Translations under genes and position numbers: made by a program
Shown: one piece after another, positions 45,790-56,564 of the stretch
Position numbering within the stretch: the stretch's first letter is position 1
Layout: each line of letters starts with the position of its first letter
From: Lycorma delicatula
Lineage: Eukaryota; Arthropoda; Insecta; Hemiptera; Fulgoridae
Assembly: GCF_047948215.1 (NCBI RefSeq)
Contig: NC_134458.1
Span: 140,104,536 to 140,168,535 of the forward strand
DNA length: 64,000 nt
Direction of reading: 5' to 3'
The notes under the pieces: generated by a model
What the model was told of the DNA's origin: nothing
The model's database searches: none
The model's input: the letters and a program-made list of their open reading frames with translations, nothing else

Positions 45790-46700
45790 TTACTTAAAAT
45801 TGTGACCTTTATTAATTTCTTGGGTTAACCAATTGCAAACTTATAAATTAAATACACAACATTTCATTTAGAATTCTCTAAGCTTCCTCAGGTGACAATA
45901 CACATCATACAAGATTCTCTTACATACTAAGAAATTAACTGATCTACCCATCCTAGATAACAATATTTTATCCTCACCCTTGTTGTAGTAGATCCCCTTA
46001 CTCATACCTGACTCATCTTATCTTTAGAAAATTATGTCTTTATATAACCTGATTGCTACCACCTGTGTATTGAAAGTTTTACAATGCACGTATTTTTCTC
46101 AAAAATTACAAACATTAAATATTATTTTCCTTAAAAATAAATTTGTAATACAAATATGATTTTTAAAATTAAATGAACATATATGTTGCTTAATTCGGCT
46201 ATGTCCATTCTACTGTTGACAGCGTTTGTATTTTTCTTGATGTATGTAATTTCTAGAGTGGTCCTTTTATATGTATTTTGTTCTTTGTCTAATATTTTGG
46301 TGCTGTTAAAATCGAATGTTCATGTTCTATTGTACGTGAGCGCTGTCACTTCTTTTTTTGCTATATTTATGGGCTTCTATTCTTTTTTTAAGGTATTGAG
46401 ATGTTAATCCAATGTACAACGCGTTACAGTCTTTACACAGAATTCTGTATACTACTAGCCTATTAGCTTCCTAATAATATCTTCATTATGATGTTTCGTC
46501 TTGACTTTAAATCGGTTGTATACTTTTTCACGCTTCACAAAATCAAGGATAAAGGAAAGAGGTTCTTTCGGAACCTTGTATTTGGTTTCCAGTATTAATT
46601 TAGCTCCTGGTGAAAAATAATTTTTTTTCTGTATTTCGTTAATCGTTGATCGATAGTATACTGATTAACAAGTGAGTAAAAATGCTCCTCTCCCGAAGGA
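45790..46700 (-). pseudogene. Penelope-like element: GIY-YIG endonuclease and 3' UTR
   Basis: Minus strand: linker LETKYKVPKEPLSFIL (about 46600), then YRILCKDCNALYIGLTSQYL (46450-46391), then KKRIEAHK. This is the GIY-YIG nuclease core with the CxxC pair that marks Penelope-like retroelements. The expected distal part follows after a frame change: TWTFDFNSTKILDKEQNTYK, LEITYIKKNTNAVN, MDIAELSNIY. The 3' UTR (46150-45790) reads GTCACCTGAGGAAGCTTAGA and ends AAGAAATTAATAAAGGTC, typical of PLE 3' ends. The RT domain is missing, so the copy is 5'-truncated. The plus-strand 74-codon frame at 46183 is its shadow. Confidence 0.87.
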
Positions 46701-46828
46701 TTGTGGTAGAAGTGTGAATCCAGTACCATGAGCGAGGCTTGGAGCATTCCTTTCGGAGAATCTCATACTCCGATTCCTCCACGACTTACAAGTCTTTACA
46801 TTATACTTGATCTCTTATTTACCATTTT

Positions 46829-47205
46829 ACTTCCTTGTACGAAGTAAAAGAAGTATTGTGATAGCGAAAAATTTCGATTTTTTTAGATTTCAATGGGATA
46901 TCAATTTTTACCATCCCTGAATCCATTTTGACTAGTTTCGCCGTGACATCTGTACGTACGTACGTACGTATGTTTATTTTCAATAAATAATAATTCAATG
47001 ACAGCAATAAAAAAAAATGAAAAAAAATCAGAAGTTATTAGTGAAATAAAATTTACTTTTAAAAATGTGTATATGTAATTTAATAGGCATACAAGGAAGT
47101 CATGTAGTCAACAACAGATTTGGTGAAATACGTGATTATTTAATATTAATTGAAAATTTAATTTAGAATCGTATTATTTTTATTTATGCATTTGTTTCAG
47201 TCTTT
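46829..47205 (+). mobile_element. ACTTCCTTGTAC repeat family, copy C (internally deleted)
   Basis: Starts ACTTCCTTGTAC and keeps the 5' part through CATTTTGACTAGTTTCGCCG and a (TACG)n tract. It then jumps to the 3' part (CAGAAGTTATTAGTGAAATA) and a degenerate right end, ATACAAGGAAGT. It continues into TTAATATTAATTGAAAAT and TTAGAATCGTATTATTTTT, shared with copy B. Confidence 0.82.
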
Positions 47206-47499
47206 TTGATAATAAATATCGTCTTAAAATTTAGTAACCTCCTGTTTTCATTTTGTTGATGTCTGCATTATAATAAATTAAAAAACATAGTATTAGATAG
47301 ATATAAGACTTACATTTATTTAAAGAGTAATAAAGGGACTTACCTAATATTTCAGGTAAGATTGTTGCATGAATAATTGTATAAATATTTGATGTTAATA
47401 AAAACTAATATTTTAGCAATTGTGTAACTGTCCACTTTATTAAAGAATTGGATAATCATATCTCACTTTCAAATGAAATAAGTTTAAATGAAGTGCAGC

Positions 47500-47567
47500 A
47501 AAAATGTTTGTATGTAATTTAATAAGCGTACAAGGAAGTCATGTGGTGTCCAAATCAGATTTTTTAA
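47500..47567 (+). repeat. ACTTCCTTGTAC repeat family, 3'-end fragment D
   Basis: TATGTAATTTAATAAGCGTA, then CAAGGAAGTCATGTGGTGTC, then CAAATCAGATTTTTT: only the right end of the family is present. Confidence 0.8.
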
Positions 47568-47700
47568 TTCTGTGAATATAGAGATGATCATGACAGGTCT
47601 TCCATGCAGATGATGCCGGTATCTCCAGCACCAATTCATCCTTGGTATTAACTGCTATGGGGTTGACTGTAGATTCGGTATACATATGGTTTTGATTCAT
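47539..47700 (-). CDS. Unassigned 53-codon ORF, possible exon
   Basis: Minus strand, ATG at 47700. It begins MNQNHMYTESTVNPIAVNTK and continues DELVLEIPASSAWKTCHDHL. Amino-acid use is mixed, unlike the Phe/Ile/Lys-rich chance frames around it, and the DNA is locally less AT-rich (47580-47690). The last about 10 codons run into repeat fragment D. Upstream the frame stays open for 9 codons after a pyrimidine stretch ending TTTTTGAAAG, which could be a splice acceptor. I do not recognise the family. It could be a host exon whose end was overwritten by the repeat, or a scrap of an unfamiliar transposon. Confidence 0.25.
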   Translation of the reverse strand: MNQNHMYTESTVNPIAVNTKDELVLEIPASSAWKTCHDHLYIHRIKKSDLDTT

Positions 47701-50700
47701 AACCGTATTTAAGCAATTAATATTCTTTCAAAAAGAGAAATTTAAAACAAACAAGTATCTATGCTCAAAACATACATAAAATAAAAAAGATAAAGTAAAA
47801 CCAAAACGAATTTAATTATTGTTAAAAACAAGTTCAGAAAATAGTTCAAATTGTATATAGTACAAAAAATTTATAGTTTTAAAAAATTGAGCTTAATATT
47901 CTGCTTATTCTTTCAAAATAAAAAACTTACCGAAAAAATTTCAAGGACAATAACAAAATAAAATAAAATTACCATTTTTCCAAACCCGTTCGAGTTAAAA
48001 TATTCAATTTGTAATAAAATTAAATGGAGTAGTTTTTAAAAATAAAATGTTACCTTAACCATACAATAAATAAATTTTTTTCGTTTAAACTATTTTTTTA
48101 TATCACTTTTATTCTAAGAATGCACATATTATCACTTTTATTAATATTCTAAGATATAAATGCTAATAATTGATACTTAGTAATAAGCCCAGGTAATAAG
48201 TGCATTCAGTACTACATAATTTATTTACATTTATATTAAAGAATAGTTTTCCTACTACAGGGATCAATCAAATCTGATGTTAGAGATAAAATATATATTT
48301 TGCCGTTTTATTTTTTTGGAATTAACGAATGTAACTGAATGGAATCACACGGAATACTATACTTCTGTGGTTTCATACCTAATGTAATAAATTATTAGCT
48401 AAAAATAATTAGTTTTCGTCAAATATTTATGCATAACATTATATTTTCATCTGAGATATGAGCGTTAAGTCTTTTACCTTATCAGCAATTGGTTATAATG
48501 TGATGATAAAATTTTTGTCTAAGGCAAATTTAAGTAAAAGGCAATAATAAAAATATATTTAAATTATTTTTATTATGTTTTGGTTATGTGTTCCAAAAAC
48601 CACGATAACGATTATTCATTTTTAATTTTTTATTATTATTTTTAATGACAATTTTTAAAGTTAATTTTGATTGTTAATTATGTTATTCATTATTTTTTTT
48701 ACAGGTATGTATGCACAATATACATTATACATTTGCGGTAAGTCTGATTTTTGTTATAATTAGTTTTAGTTTATTTAAGTAATAGGAATCTTCATAAAAT
48801 GTTTTAAAACAAAGTAACATTTTTGTTTTAGAATGTTTTTTTTTGTAAAGCAAAATAATAATTCTTTGGTGATTATGAACGTTGTATTATGAATGTTTCT
48901 GTTATGTGATATAAAGTAAAACCTTTAAAGTAGGAGTTGAAAAAATCTACTTTTCTTAAAATTGCCACAACCGTTTTTAAATTTACACTATACAGTTTTA
49001 TTAGTTCTAATAAGTGAAAATTAGATAAATTATTTTCATTAATAATTGTTATTTCTTACTATTAGTTTATATACTACGTATTGAGAGATTAATAAAAAGT
49101 TTGCATATAATATTGTATCGGTTATACTGATATCATACTACAAGGCAAAATCAAGAAATAATAGGAAAATCTTATTTTCCGTTACCAGAAGGCTGGCAAT
49201 TCTATTTCTCTGTTGAAATCCATTAAAATCATAGTCTGTGTGTGCTTGAATAGTAGTTATTCATTGTTTAAATTTGTTATTGTCATATCAAATTAATTTA
49301 TAATGAGTGAGGTACTGTCTTTATCTTCACCAAGTAAGAAGCGCAGTACGTTTTCTTTATTAAGTAAAGTTACTCTTCCGTTTACTATAAATTCGCTCTG
49401 ACCATAGTCTCAGCATCAAAGCGATAAACTCATTCTAGTAAACGATTATTAATCGTAGCAGAAACGAATCCTATTTATTATATAAAATTTCAAATGGCTA
49501 TTTTTTACTTTTTTTTGTAAGTCCAGACAAATCATCAGACATCTTGTTATGCGTCAATCAGTCAATATGGGACCAAGAAAAATGCAGAATTTGTGAGAAT
49601 TTAATGACTTGTGATTATTTGAAAATACATATGTTTGTGATACTATTTAGAATATTTTAAAACTCAATGTTTTAATTGCCAGTTTAAAAGTGATCTTCTT
49701 TTTTATGCTTTAGCTTAAAACTGTCACGATACTACTGTTCTACTGTGTGAATAATCTTCACAGTTTTCAAAACCTGTGATTGAAAAAAAATTATCATTTT
49801 TTGTATTATTTATTTCTGAAGAAAAGAATTGGGGAATTCTGAAAAAATTAATATTGTAGTTACATTAATCATCTTTAAACATCATTTTGACCACAAGCAA
49901 GACTTTATGAAAATGTGGGTAATATCAGAGAATTAATGTTGTTAGATATCTGATAGATAAAAAAATTTATTACTTATGTGTGTTTTTCTGTTTTAATCAA
50001 TAAAATTTTGAAATTATGTGATTTGTCATATTGACCTTTGATGATTGTTCAAACTATTGTGGTATTTTTCGCAAACTTATTGGGTATAATGATTTAAATT
50101 TAAATATTACTTAGAGGAAATCTGTAAAGTGAATATTTTTTTTTCCAAATTTTGTACGTTCTTACTTGTTATACTTCTTTTACCATGCAATTGGCTGATA
50201 GGATAAAATATTATGATTTAATAAACATTGTAACACTTTGACTAGTATTTCATAATAATTTTATTTAATAGAAAATATTAAATTGTAAATTTAATATTCA
50301 AATTTTCATATGGTAAGTTTTTTAAGTTCTGACTTTAATGATTCATTATCAGTGGTAACTTTATAACATTGCTTCAGCAATAACTTTATATGATTTTTCG
50401 TATAATAATGCATACAAAACTTTTTTAAATTTATTCAGAGTAGTAAAGTTTTGTAGCAGTTTAAAAAATACACATTATTATGTTTGATAATTTGGGTTTA
50501 CCAGTCTTTAATGTGTCTGTACACGCGAGTATAAGAATGTGTAGGGTACGTAAGAGGGTTTACTTTTTGTAATTTCTACTTATAATTTATTTTACTTGTT
50601 AACCTGAAAGGTTGTTTAACCTGGAACTAAAGAGAAGAATTTTTATTGCAGCTGAATTTATGGTTGCTAAGTTTAATTAGAAGGTTAAAAAACGAATGTA

Positions 50701-51110
50701 GTAGTATAAATAAAAAAAAATGGTTGTATGCAGTCACCGGAACTGGTATGCATAAAAGAATATAAAAGTTATACTTCATTTTATTTTTTTTCCATTTATA
50801 TATTAAAAGGAATTTTAAGAATATTTTTGTATTTTATACTACATTTAATTAATATCACTTTTAATATAAAATAATTTTTAAAAAGTTTCTTGTATTGAAA
50901 TACTCGTATAAAGTATAAATTATTTATCATAGCAACTTAAAGTAATAAAGGAATTTTGTATGGAGGGAAGTTTAAACACTACTTCAGATAAGATTATATT
51001 AGATGTAAACAATTTTAATAGGTTTGTTTTTGTAAAATGAAAAATATATTTAACCGAATTCCTTTGAAATAAATACATTTTAATGAGTTTTTTCCAGTAT
51101 TGAGTCTTCC
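47701..51110. other. Long AT-rich stretch, no gene recognised
   Basis: A short frame at 49303-49401 (MSEVLSLSSPSKKRSTFSLL at its start) has unusual Ser/Lys composition but is only 33 codons. No repeat or RNA gene was seen. Confidence 0.4.
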
Positions 51111-51113
51111 ACG

Positions 51114-51116
<3 letters not shown>

Positions 51117-51163
<47 letters not shown>

Positions 51164-51201
51164 TATCTATATGTCCTCCTATCTATATATATATATATAT
51201 C
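51117..51201. repeat. (TA)n microsatellite, interrupted
   Basis: About 22 TA units, an interruption (CCTATCTATATGTCCTCC), then about 8 more units. Confidence 0.95.
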
Positions 51202-51639
51202 TATTTAAACAAATTGTTAAACATATTTTCCGTATTAATTATTTCTAGAATAAAAATATTTTCCGTGCAAATTAACACAATAAAATCTATTTATATGTAA
51301 AGTTGTATAAATTTTACATTTAAATGCATCAAATTAGCTCTATTTTCATTATTTTTAATTCATAATTTGGAAATTTTAGTATAGGAAAATTCCCCAGGTA
51401 AAGAAGGTATAACAAAGGCATAGAATTCTTCCCATGACTAAATCATACCAAGATCCGAACTCTTGAATAATTCTAAGAAGGATGAGTGCTCTTTACTTGG
51501 AAATGGCTTGAGATTTCCTTTTAATGTGGTTTTTTGAGTCGTATTGCAGTTCCTTTTAGGAGATATCGTTCTTCATCGTCATTTTATATTTTTGTCGATT
51601 ACGACTCCTTGAGACCGGATCTGCTTTGTATATGAACAC

Positions 51640-51900
51640 AGCCCCAAAAGAAAATCAGGGGAAATTCACTCCCTGTGCTTCTTTGTGCGGATAGTTCTGA
51701 TCAGCATCTTTAACACTCCGTGCCACTCCCTTTTGGTCTGCATCATAGTCCTCATGATCGAAAGTAAACATGTCGAAACCTCTCAGGCATGCTTCCCTGT
51801 ACTGCAATAACCTGAACACATATGTTTTCTGTTGTCCTTCCTTCCGCAATAATCACACTTGGTGGAAGATCTCAGTATCCGCGCGCAGAGGCATGCTTTT
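51640..51900 (-). pseudogene. Cys-rich, possibly piggyBac-type carboxyl end
   Basis: On the minus strand, one frame reads CDYCGRKDNRKHMCSGYC and the overlapping frame reads ACLRGFDMFTFDHEDYDADQ. Combined across a frameshift, this is the order C-x2-C ... C-x2-C ... C-L-x-G-(C)F-x-x-(Y/F), as in the cysteine-rich end of piggyBac transposases. The surrounding 51.4-52.3 kb is less AT-rich than its flanks. No DDD catalytic region was found, so the assignment is tentative. Confidence 0.3.
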
Positions 51901-54020
51901 AAGCAACCTTGATCCTTTCAAGAAATGGATCAATTCATATCCCAGTAGAGGTTTGGATCAGATTCTAGGTTCATATCTCCTTCTTCAGTGATCCTACTTT
52001 TATTATCACCACCGCTCATTTTTCTCCTTGACTCATTCTTTTTCAGTTTTGATTTTGTGGGTGAAGGTGACCTTCTAGATCAATGCTGTTGACGGGCTTG
52101 CAGACTAAAGTGATAAAAAGTAGGAAAGAAGAATAAAATATGAGCAATGGATGGTGACAAAGGATCGTCTTACTGCAGAAGACCCCTGAAGTGTAAGAAA
52201 TTTATCCGTCCTAAAGGCTCAAGCATTCTCCAGATTGTGGGCATCCATTCCATCTACAGTCCCTCGAGAGGTCTTTTTAACCAGATTGAAGCAACATTGA
52301 TTGATTATTTTATGTTGCTCAGCATAATTATGTTAAAAATTGAGTTTATTTTAAATTAAACAAATCTTATATATTAAAAAAAACCTCCAAGATGTGTTTC
52401 AGGAACACATGACGTAGAATTCGATCATCCTTTATTTTCATTGCCGTTTTCAGATTTAGAAACACTCTTTAATTAATCTTCTGTTATTCCAATCTATTCT
52501 TTGGCTTAAAATATTTCCCGTTCGATTGTGACACAATCGAATGTTTTTTCCCACATCTATAAACATATATTTATTCCTTTCCTATTTTCTATGCCCTACT
52601 TACCAACAATAATTCTTATTAGTTTAATCAGGTCCCTTATATCTCTTCCCTTTGTTCTTTAACCATTAGTTCCATTTTTCTACACAGTCATTTTTTTGGA
52701 ATTTTTAAAAGAATCTTTGCTGACCAAGATTTTAAAGTAATTGTCATTGATCTTGACACTTCATTCCACCATGTTTTTTTTTTGATTTAATCATGATTTT
52801 TTCATGAAAATCTTCATGTCACTTCTCATTAGATTTAGATTGTATTCTGACAAATAGACAACACTATTAGTAATCCTTTAGTTAACAATTTGACTTAACC
52901 AAGATAACTGGAAAGTGACTACATTGTTTTTGAACTCCGAAAAGATGCGAAAACTTTCTGCGGATTAAATAAATTTATCAGTTGCTTTTTTTTTTTCAGT
53001 TGAGTAACAATTTTATTTTATATATCTTTTATTTTTTTAAATGTGTTATTACAAACAAATAATAATAATAATACTTTTTTCAATTTATTTGTTTCCGTAC
53101 TGGTTATAACCCTTAATATAAAAACAAATGGAAGGTGAAAAACAATTTCTTCGCTCAATAGAATATTTGAGATAAAATTGTAATAAAGATAAAAAAGTTC
53201 ATAAAATTCATAGAAGAATTCATAATACCGTGAAAATATTGTAGTGTGCTGTTATATATATAAAATGGAATGAGAATAGCTGTTGTTTTATATTGTGTGA
53301 AAAAGGTTGGTTTTCTGTGTGGTCTATGAAAAGCGACAACGTTGACTACTACTTCTTAACGTCGTTGAAATAAGATCTCAAGAAGGGTTGACCTCCTCCC
53401 TTAAAAATTTTCTGCTGGCATATATCGTATTTCTTTTTTTATTCATTCTCTCTTTTTCTATAAACTTTTTTTTCATTTTCCCCTTATTTTCATTCACTTT
53501 GTCTTTTTTGTCAATATTATGACTTCCGTTAAGCTTTATTTAAATAATGATATCAAATGTAAATTACCACGAGGCACCATGCGTCATGTTCAACTTAATA
53601 AATTAATTGTAAATATTGCAATCAAAGGACAATTCTAATATAAATTAAAAATGTTCTCGTTAATTTTAAATACCAATAACCTAGATAAAATTGAATACAA
53701 TATTGCTTATTTGTTCCTCTTTTTTTTATTCTAGTAAAAAATAGACAATGAAATTTCAATCAACTTTTGATTTTCTAATTTAGTTATTGATATATTTTAA
53801 TAAATACAGACTAGTCAAATTACCATGCTTTTTATGATGATGAAAAGAGAAATGAATTTTCTCTTTAACTAGTGAAAAAAATCTACCCGGACAAAGAGTC
53901 GAAACAGTACCGTCCGCATGAATGATTGAGATACTAATAATTCATTATGACATTGTTAATTTTAAAAAGTACAGTAATTAAAATTTCACTTTGATTGGTG
54001 TTTTTTTTTTTTTTTCATTT
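51901..54020. other. AT-rich sequence; less AT-rich to 52.3 kb
   Basis: 51900-52300 has more even base use and could belong to the same old element as the Cys-rich fragment. No protein was recognised. Beyond it, only AT-rich DNA with short AAT and T runs. Confidence 0.35.
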
Positions 54021-54025
54021 TGTTT

Positions 54026-54716
54026 CTTCCTTGTACGAAGTAAAGGAAGTATTGTAATCACGAACAATTTCAGTTATCGGATTTCAACGGAATATCCACT
54101 TTGACCATCTCTGAATCCATTTTGACTAGTTTTGGCGTTACGTCTGTACGTACGTATGTATTACGCATAACTCAAAAACGATTAGCCGTAGGATGTCGAA
54201 ATTTTGGATTTAGGACTGGTGTAACATCTAATTGTGCACCTCCCCTTTTGATTGCAATCGACTGAACCAAAAGTGTCCAAAAAAGCCCGAAATCGAAAAC
54301 ATTTGGATTTGAACTTAACTGCAGTAATAAGCTCTCATTGAGAGCTTTTCAACGATATATAAGTTGCACTTATTTTCATTGGTTCCAGAGTTATAGCCAA
54401 ATAAAATATTAATTATTGAAATATTTGGATCTACAAGAAGGCTCGGTTTGAATCAGACCTCATCTCCTTTTTCTAATTTATTTTTTTTAACTTAAATATA
54501 TTGATTTATTAATAATTATTAGTTTCTGATTGTAAAAAAAAATGACAATAAATAATTAATTATAACAATAAAAAAAAAACGTGAATTAATATCAGAAGTT
54601 ACTAATGAAATAAAATTATATGTGCTTTTTATTTTTAAAAAAAAATTTCTTTTTATTTAAAAATGTAATTTAATAGGCGTACAAGAAAGTCATGTGATGT
54701 CCACGTCAGATTTTTC
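54026..54716 (+). mobile_element. ACTTCCTTGTAC repeat family, copy E
   Basis: Near full-length: CTTCCTTGTACGAAGTAAAG at the left, then CATTTTGACTAGTTTTGGCG, ATTAGCCGTAGGATGTCGAA, TGCACCTCCCCTTTTGATTG, AGTGTCCAAAAAAGCCCGAA, TTGAGAGCTTTTCAACGATA, a box-B-like GGTTTGAATCAGACC, and the right end GTACAAGAAAGTCATGTGAT ... CACGTCAGATTTTT. Same orientation as copies A and C. Confidence 0.85.
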
Positions 54717-55080
54717 TTATTTTTTTTACAAGCAATACTATGTGTTCAAGAGTAATTATGTTTAATTAAAATACAACACTATCACCGAAACCAAACACTC
54801 AATGACATACGGTTCATAACAAATAAGAATAATTGTTACATACAAAATTATCATAATATTATTAACAAAATAATCGAAATATAGCTTCAGTAACTAAAGT
54901 GCTTCTCAAATGTTTACTAAATTAGATCACTCCACTATTAGAACGTATTTCTGCTATAATTACTCAGACATACATAGAATAATGATGAAGAATATGACAC
55001 AATCAATGATGGTATACAGATTGACATTGAAGTATGGAAATGGGGATACTTTAATATCAAAATATTAAGTTGTATTGAAA
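54717..55080. other. AT-rich sequence, no gene seen
   Basis: No recognised feature. Confidence 0.4.
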
Positions 55081-55084
55081 CTGA

Positions 55085-55545
55085 TATTTCAAAACTGAGG
55101 GATTCTAGGAGGTATAAACAAGTGAGAATCTACGTAGTTAAAAAATTACTACTTTATGGTGTGTTTGAAAATTTTGTCCGCCATATTGGATTAAACTTCT
55201 TTTTTTAAATAGGAAGGTGGACATGTTATGCATGACTTTAAAGTAAACTTTAACGATAAAAATAACGGCGAAAACCGTTTCTTGATATACACCTTCGATT
55301 TTCAGTTATAAACAATCAAAGTTGCAAAAACGAAAAAGTCGCAGTAGTAAAAAGACGATGTAAAACGCCCCGTAGTAATCTGTGTTTCGTATTACCTTCA
55401 TAATTGAATCCAATAGTAAATTTCAAACAGTTAAGATGGCTCAAACATTAATAATAACAGCCATCACAATAATAAATAACACTAATAGTTATACATAATA
55501 TTAATAATAATTGCAACGCTGCTACAAATTAAATGTCTACTTCAA
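55085..55545 (+). repeat. Dispersed repeat family R, copy 2
   Basis: Begins CAAAACTGAGGGATTCTAGG and contains TTTGTCCGCCATATTGGATT, AAATAGGAAGGTGGACATGT, AACGGCGAAAACCGTTTCTT and ATTAATAATAACAGCCATCA. It shares the first block with the 58 kb copy and the later blocks with the 17.4 kb copy, so it is the most complete of the three. Confidence 0.82.
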
Positions 55546-55589
55546 CTTATATTTATATACAGTACTCCGAGAAAATAAACGTTTGAGTA

Positions 55590-56065
55590 GGAATCTTTGA
55601 TAATCGTATCGTAGGCCCATTTTTTTAGGTGGAAATCTTACAGGAGATGCTTATTGCAACTTATTACCCAATATGATTTTACCAAATATCCAGGAAAATT
55701 TTGAACAACAATTAGATAACTTATGGTTTCAGCAAGATGGAGCGCCACCTCATTAATATCTAACGGCACGGAAAATTTTAAATGCAACATTTACAAATAA
55801 TTCGATAGATCTTAGAGGAACCATAGAATGCCCAGCCAGGTTTCCAGATTTGTCTCCTCTACACTATTATTTTTGGGGTTAAAACGCTTTATATAAAAAA
55901 CAAAATCTGTGAATATTTTCCACTTCCAAAGGCGAATATTCACGTCTACCACCAAACATGATTCAAGTTATACGAGTAAATGGAAATTACTTAGGTTAAC
56001 ACACTGTCAAGCTGTAGCGAGGCAGCATTTTAAAGATTTCTTGTAGAATGTTATGCTTACAAAAT
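55590..56065 (+). pseudogene. Tc1/mariner transposase, carboxyl half
   Basis: Plus strand: FDNRIVGPFF, then across a frame change NLTGDAYCNLLPNMILPNIQ, LDNLWFQQDGAPPH (second catalytic Asp present, QDGA), RKILNATFTNNSIDLRGTIE, CPARFPDLSPLHYYFWG (third catalytic position region) and VIRVNGNYLG. The amino half is absent. The dispersed repeat at 55.1-55.5 kb lies directly upstream and may have replaced or interrupted it. The best-preserved catalytic centre among the Tc1/mariner scraps here. Confidence 0.85.
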
Positions 56066-56192
56066 TTATTGTATTAAGTAATTTTGAACCGAAAATAATT
56101 AACTAAATTTTAATATGAAATATTGTGGTAATTAAAGTATATTTGGTCAGCTATTTAGCCATTTAATTTGTAATAGTGTTGCAAAATTATTT

Positions 56193-56450
56193 TTGCATAC
56201 TACTATTATTATTACCACAATAATTATAATATCTTTTAATGCCAAGATATATGTTGATATTTCGAATGTTGGGCTTAGAGTTGCGAGATTAAGGAATCAT
56301 CGTTTCTTATGCCTGAGTGTGAGAACGGATCTTTCACCATCGGCTAGTGTTATTGATATTATACATGAATTAAGCATGGGCACTGATATTTTTAAAGTGA
56401 GCTTTGTTAAGAAGGTCAAAAATCAGCTATATATAATGGAATTTGTTTAA
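56193..56450 (+). CDS. Unassigned ORF, possible LINE gag scrap
   Basis: 85 codons. After a low-complexity Ile/Thr start it reads VGLRVARLRNHRFLCLSVRT, DLSPSASVIDIIHELSMGTD and IFKVSFVKKVKNQLYIMEFV. Composition is protein-like, and the alternating beta-strand pattern with a terminal VKKVKNQLYIMEF resembles the central gag domain of R1/I-type LINEs. No zinc knuckle follows. Resemblance only. Confidence 0.3.
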   Translation: MHTTIIITTIIIISFNAKIYVDISNVGLRVARLRNHRFLCLSVRTDLSPSASVIDIIHELSMGTDIFKVSFVKKVKNQLYIMEFV

Positions 56451-56564
56451 AAACCATTAATATTGTAATTGAAATCAATATTAAATTAATTAATATAATT
56501 TGTATCACTTGTCTTTATTGTGCGATATACCAAGGCGTTGCTGTTCTATTATAAAAAATAAAAT

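Noticed and set aside
46183..46407. 74-codon plus-strand hydrophobic ORF resembling a membrane protein
   Set aside because: Antisense of the Penelope-like endonuclease, which matches conserved motifs on the other strand.
49303..49401. 33-codon ORF (Ser/Lys-rich)
   Set aside because: Too short, no homologue recalled, no splice or repeat context.
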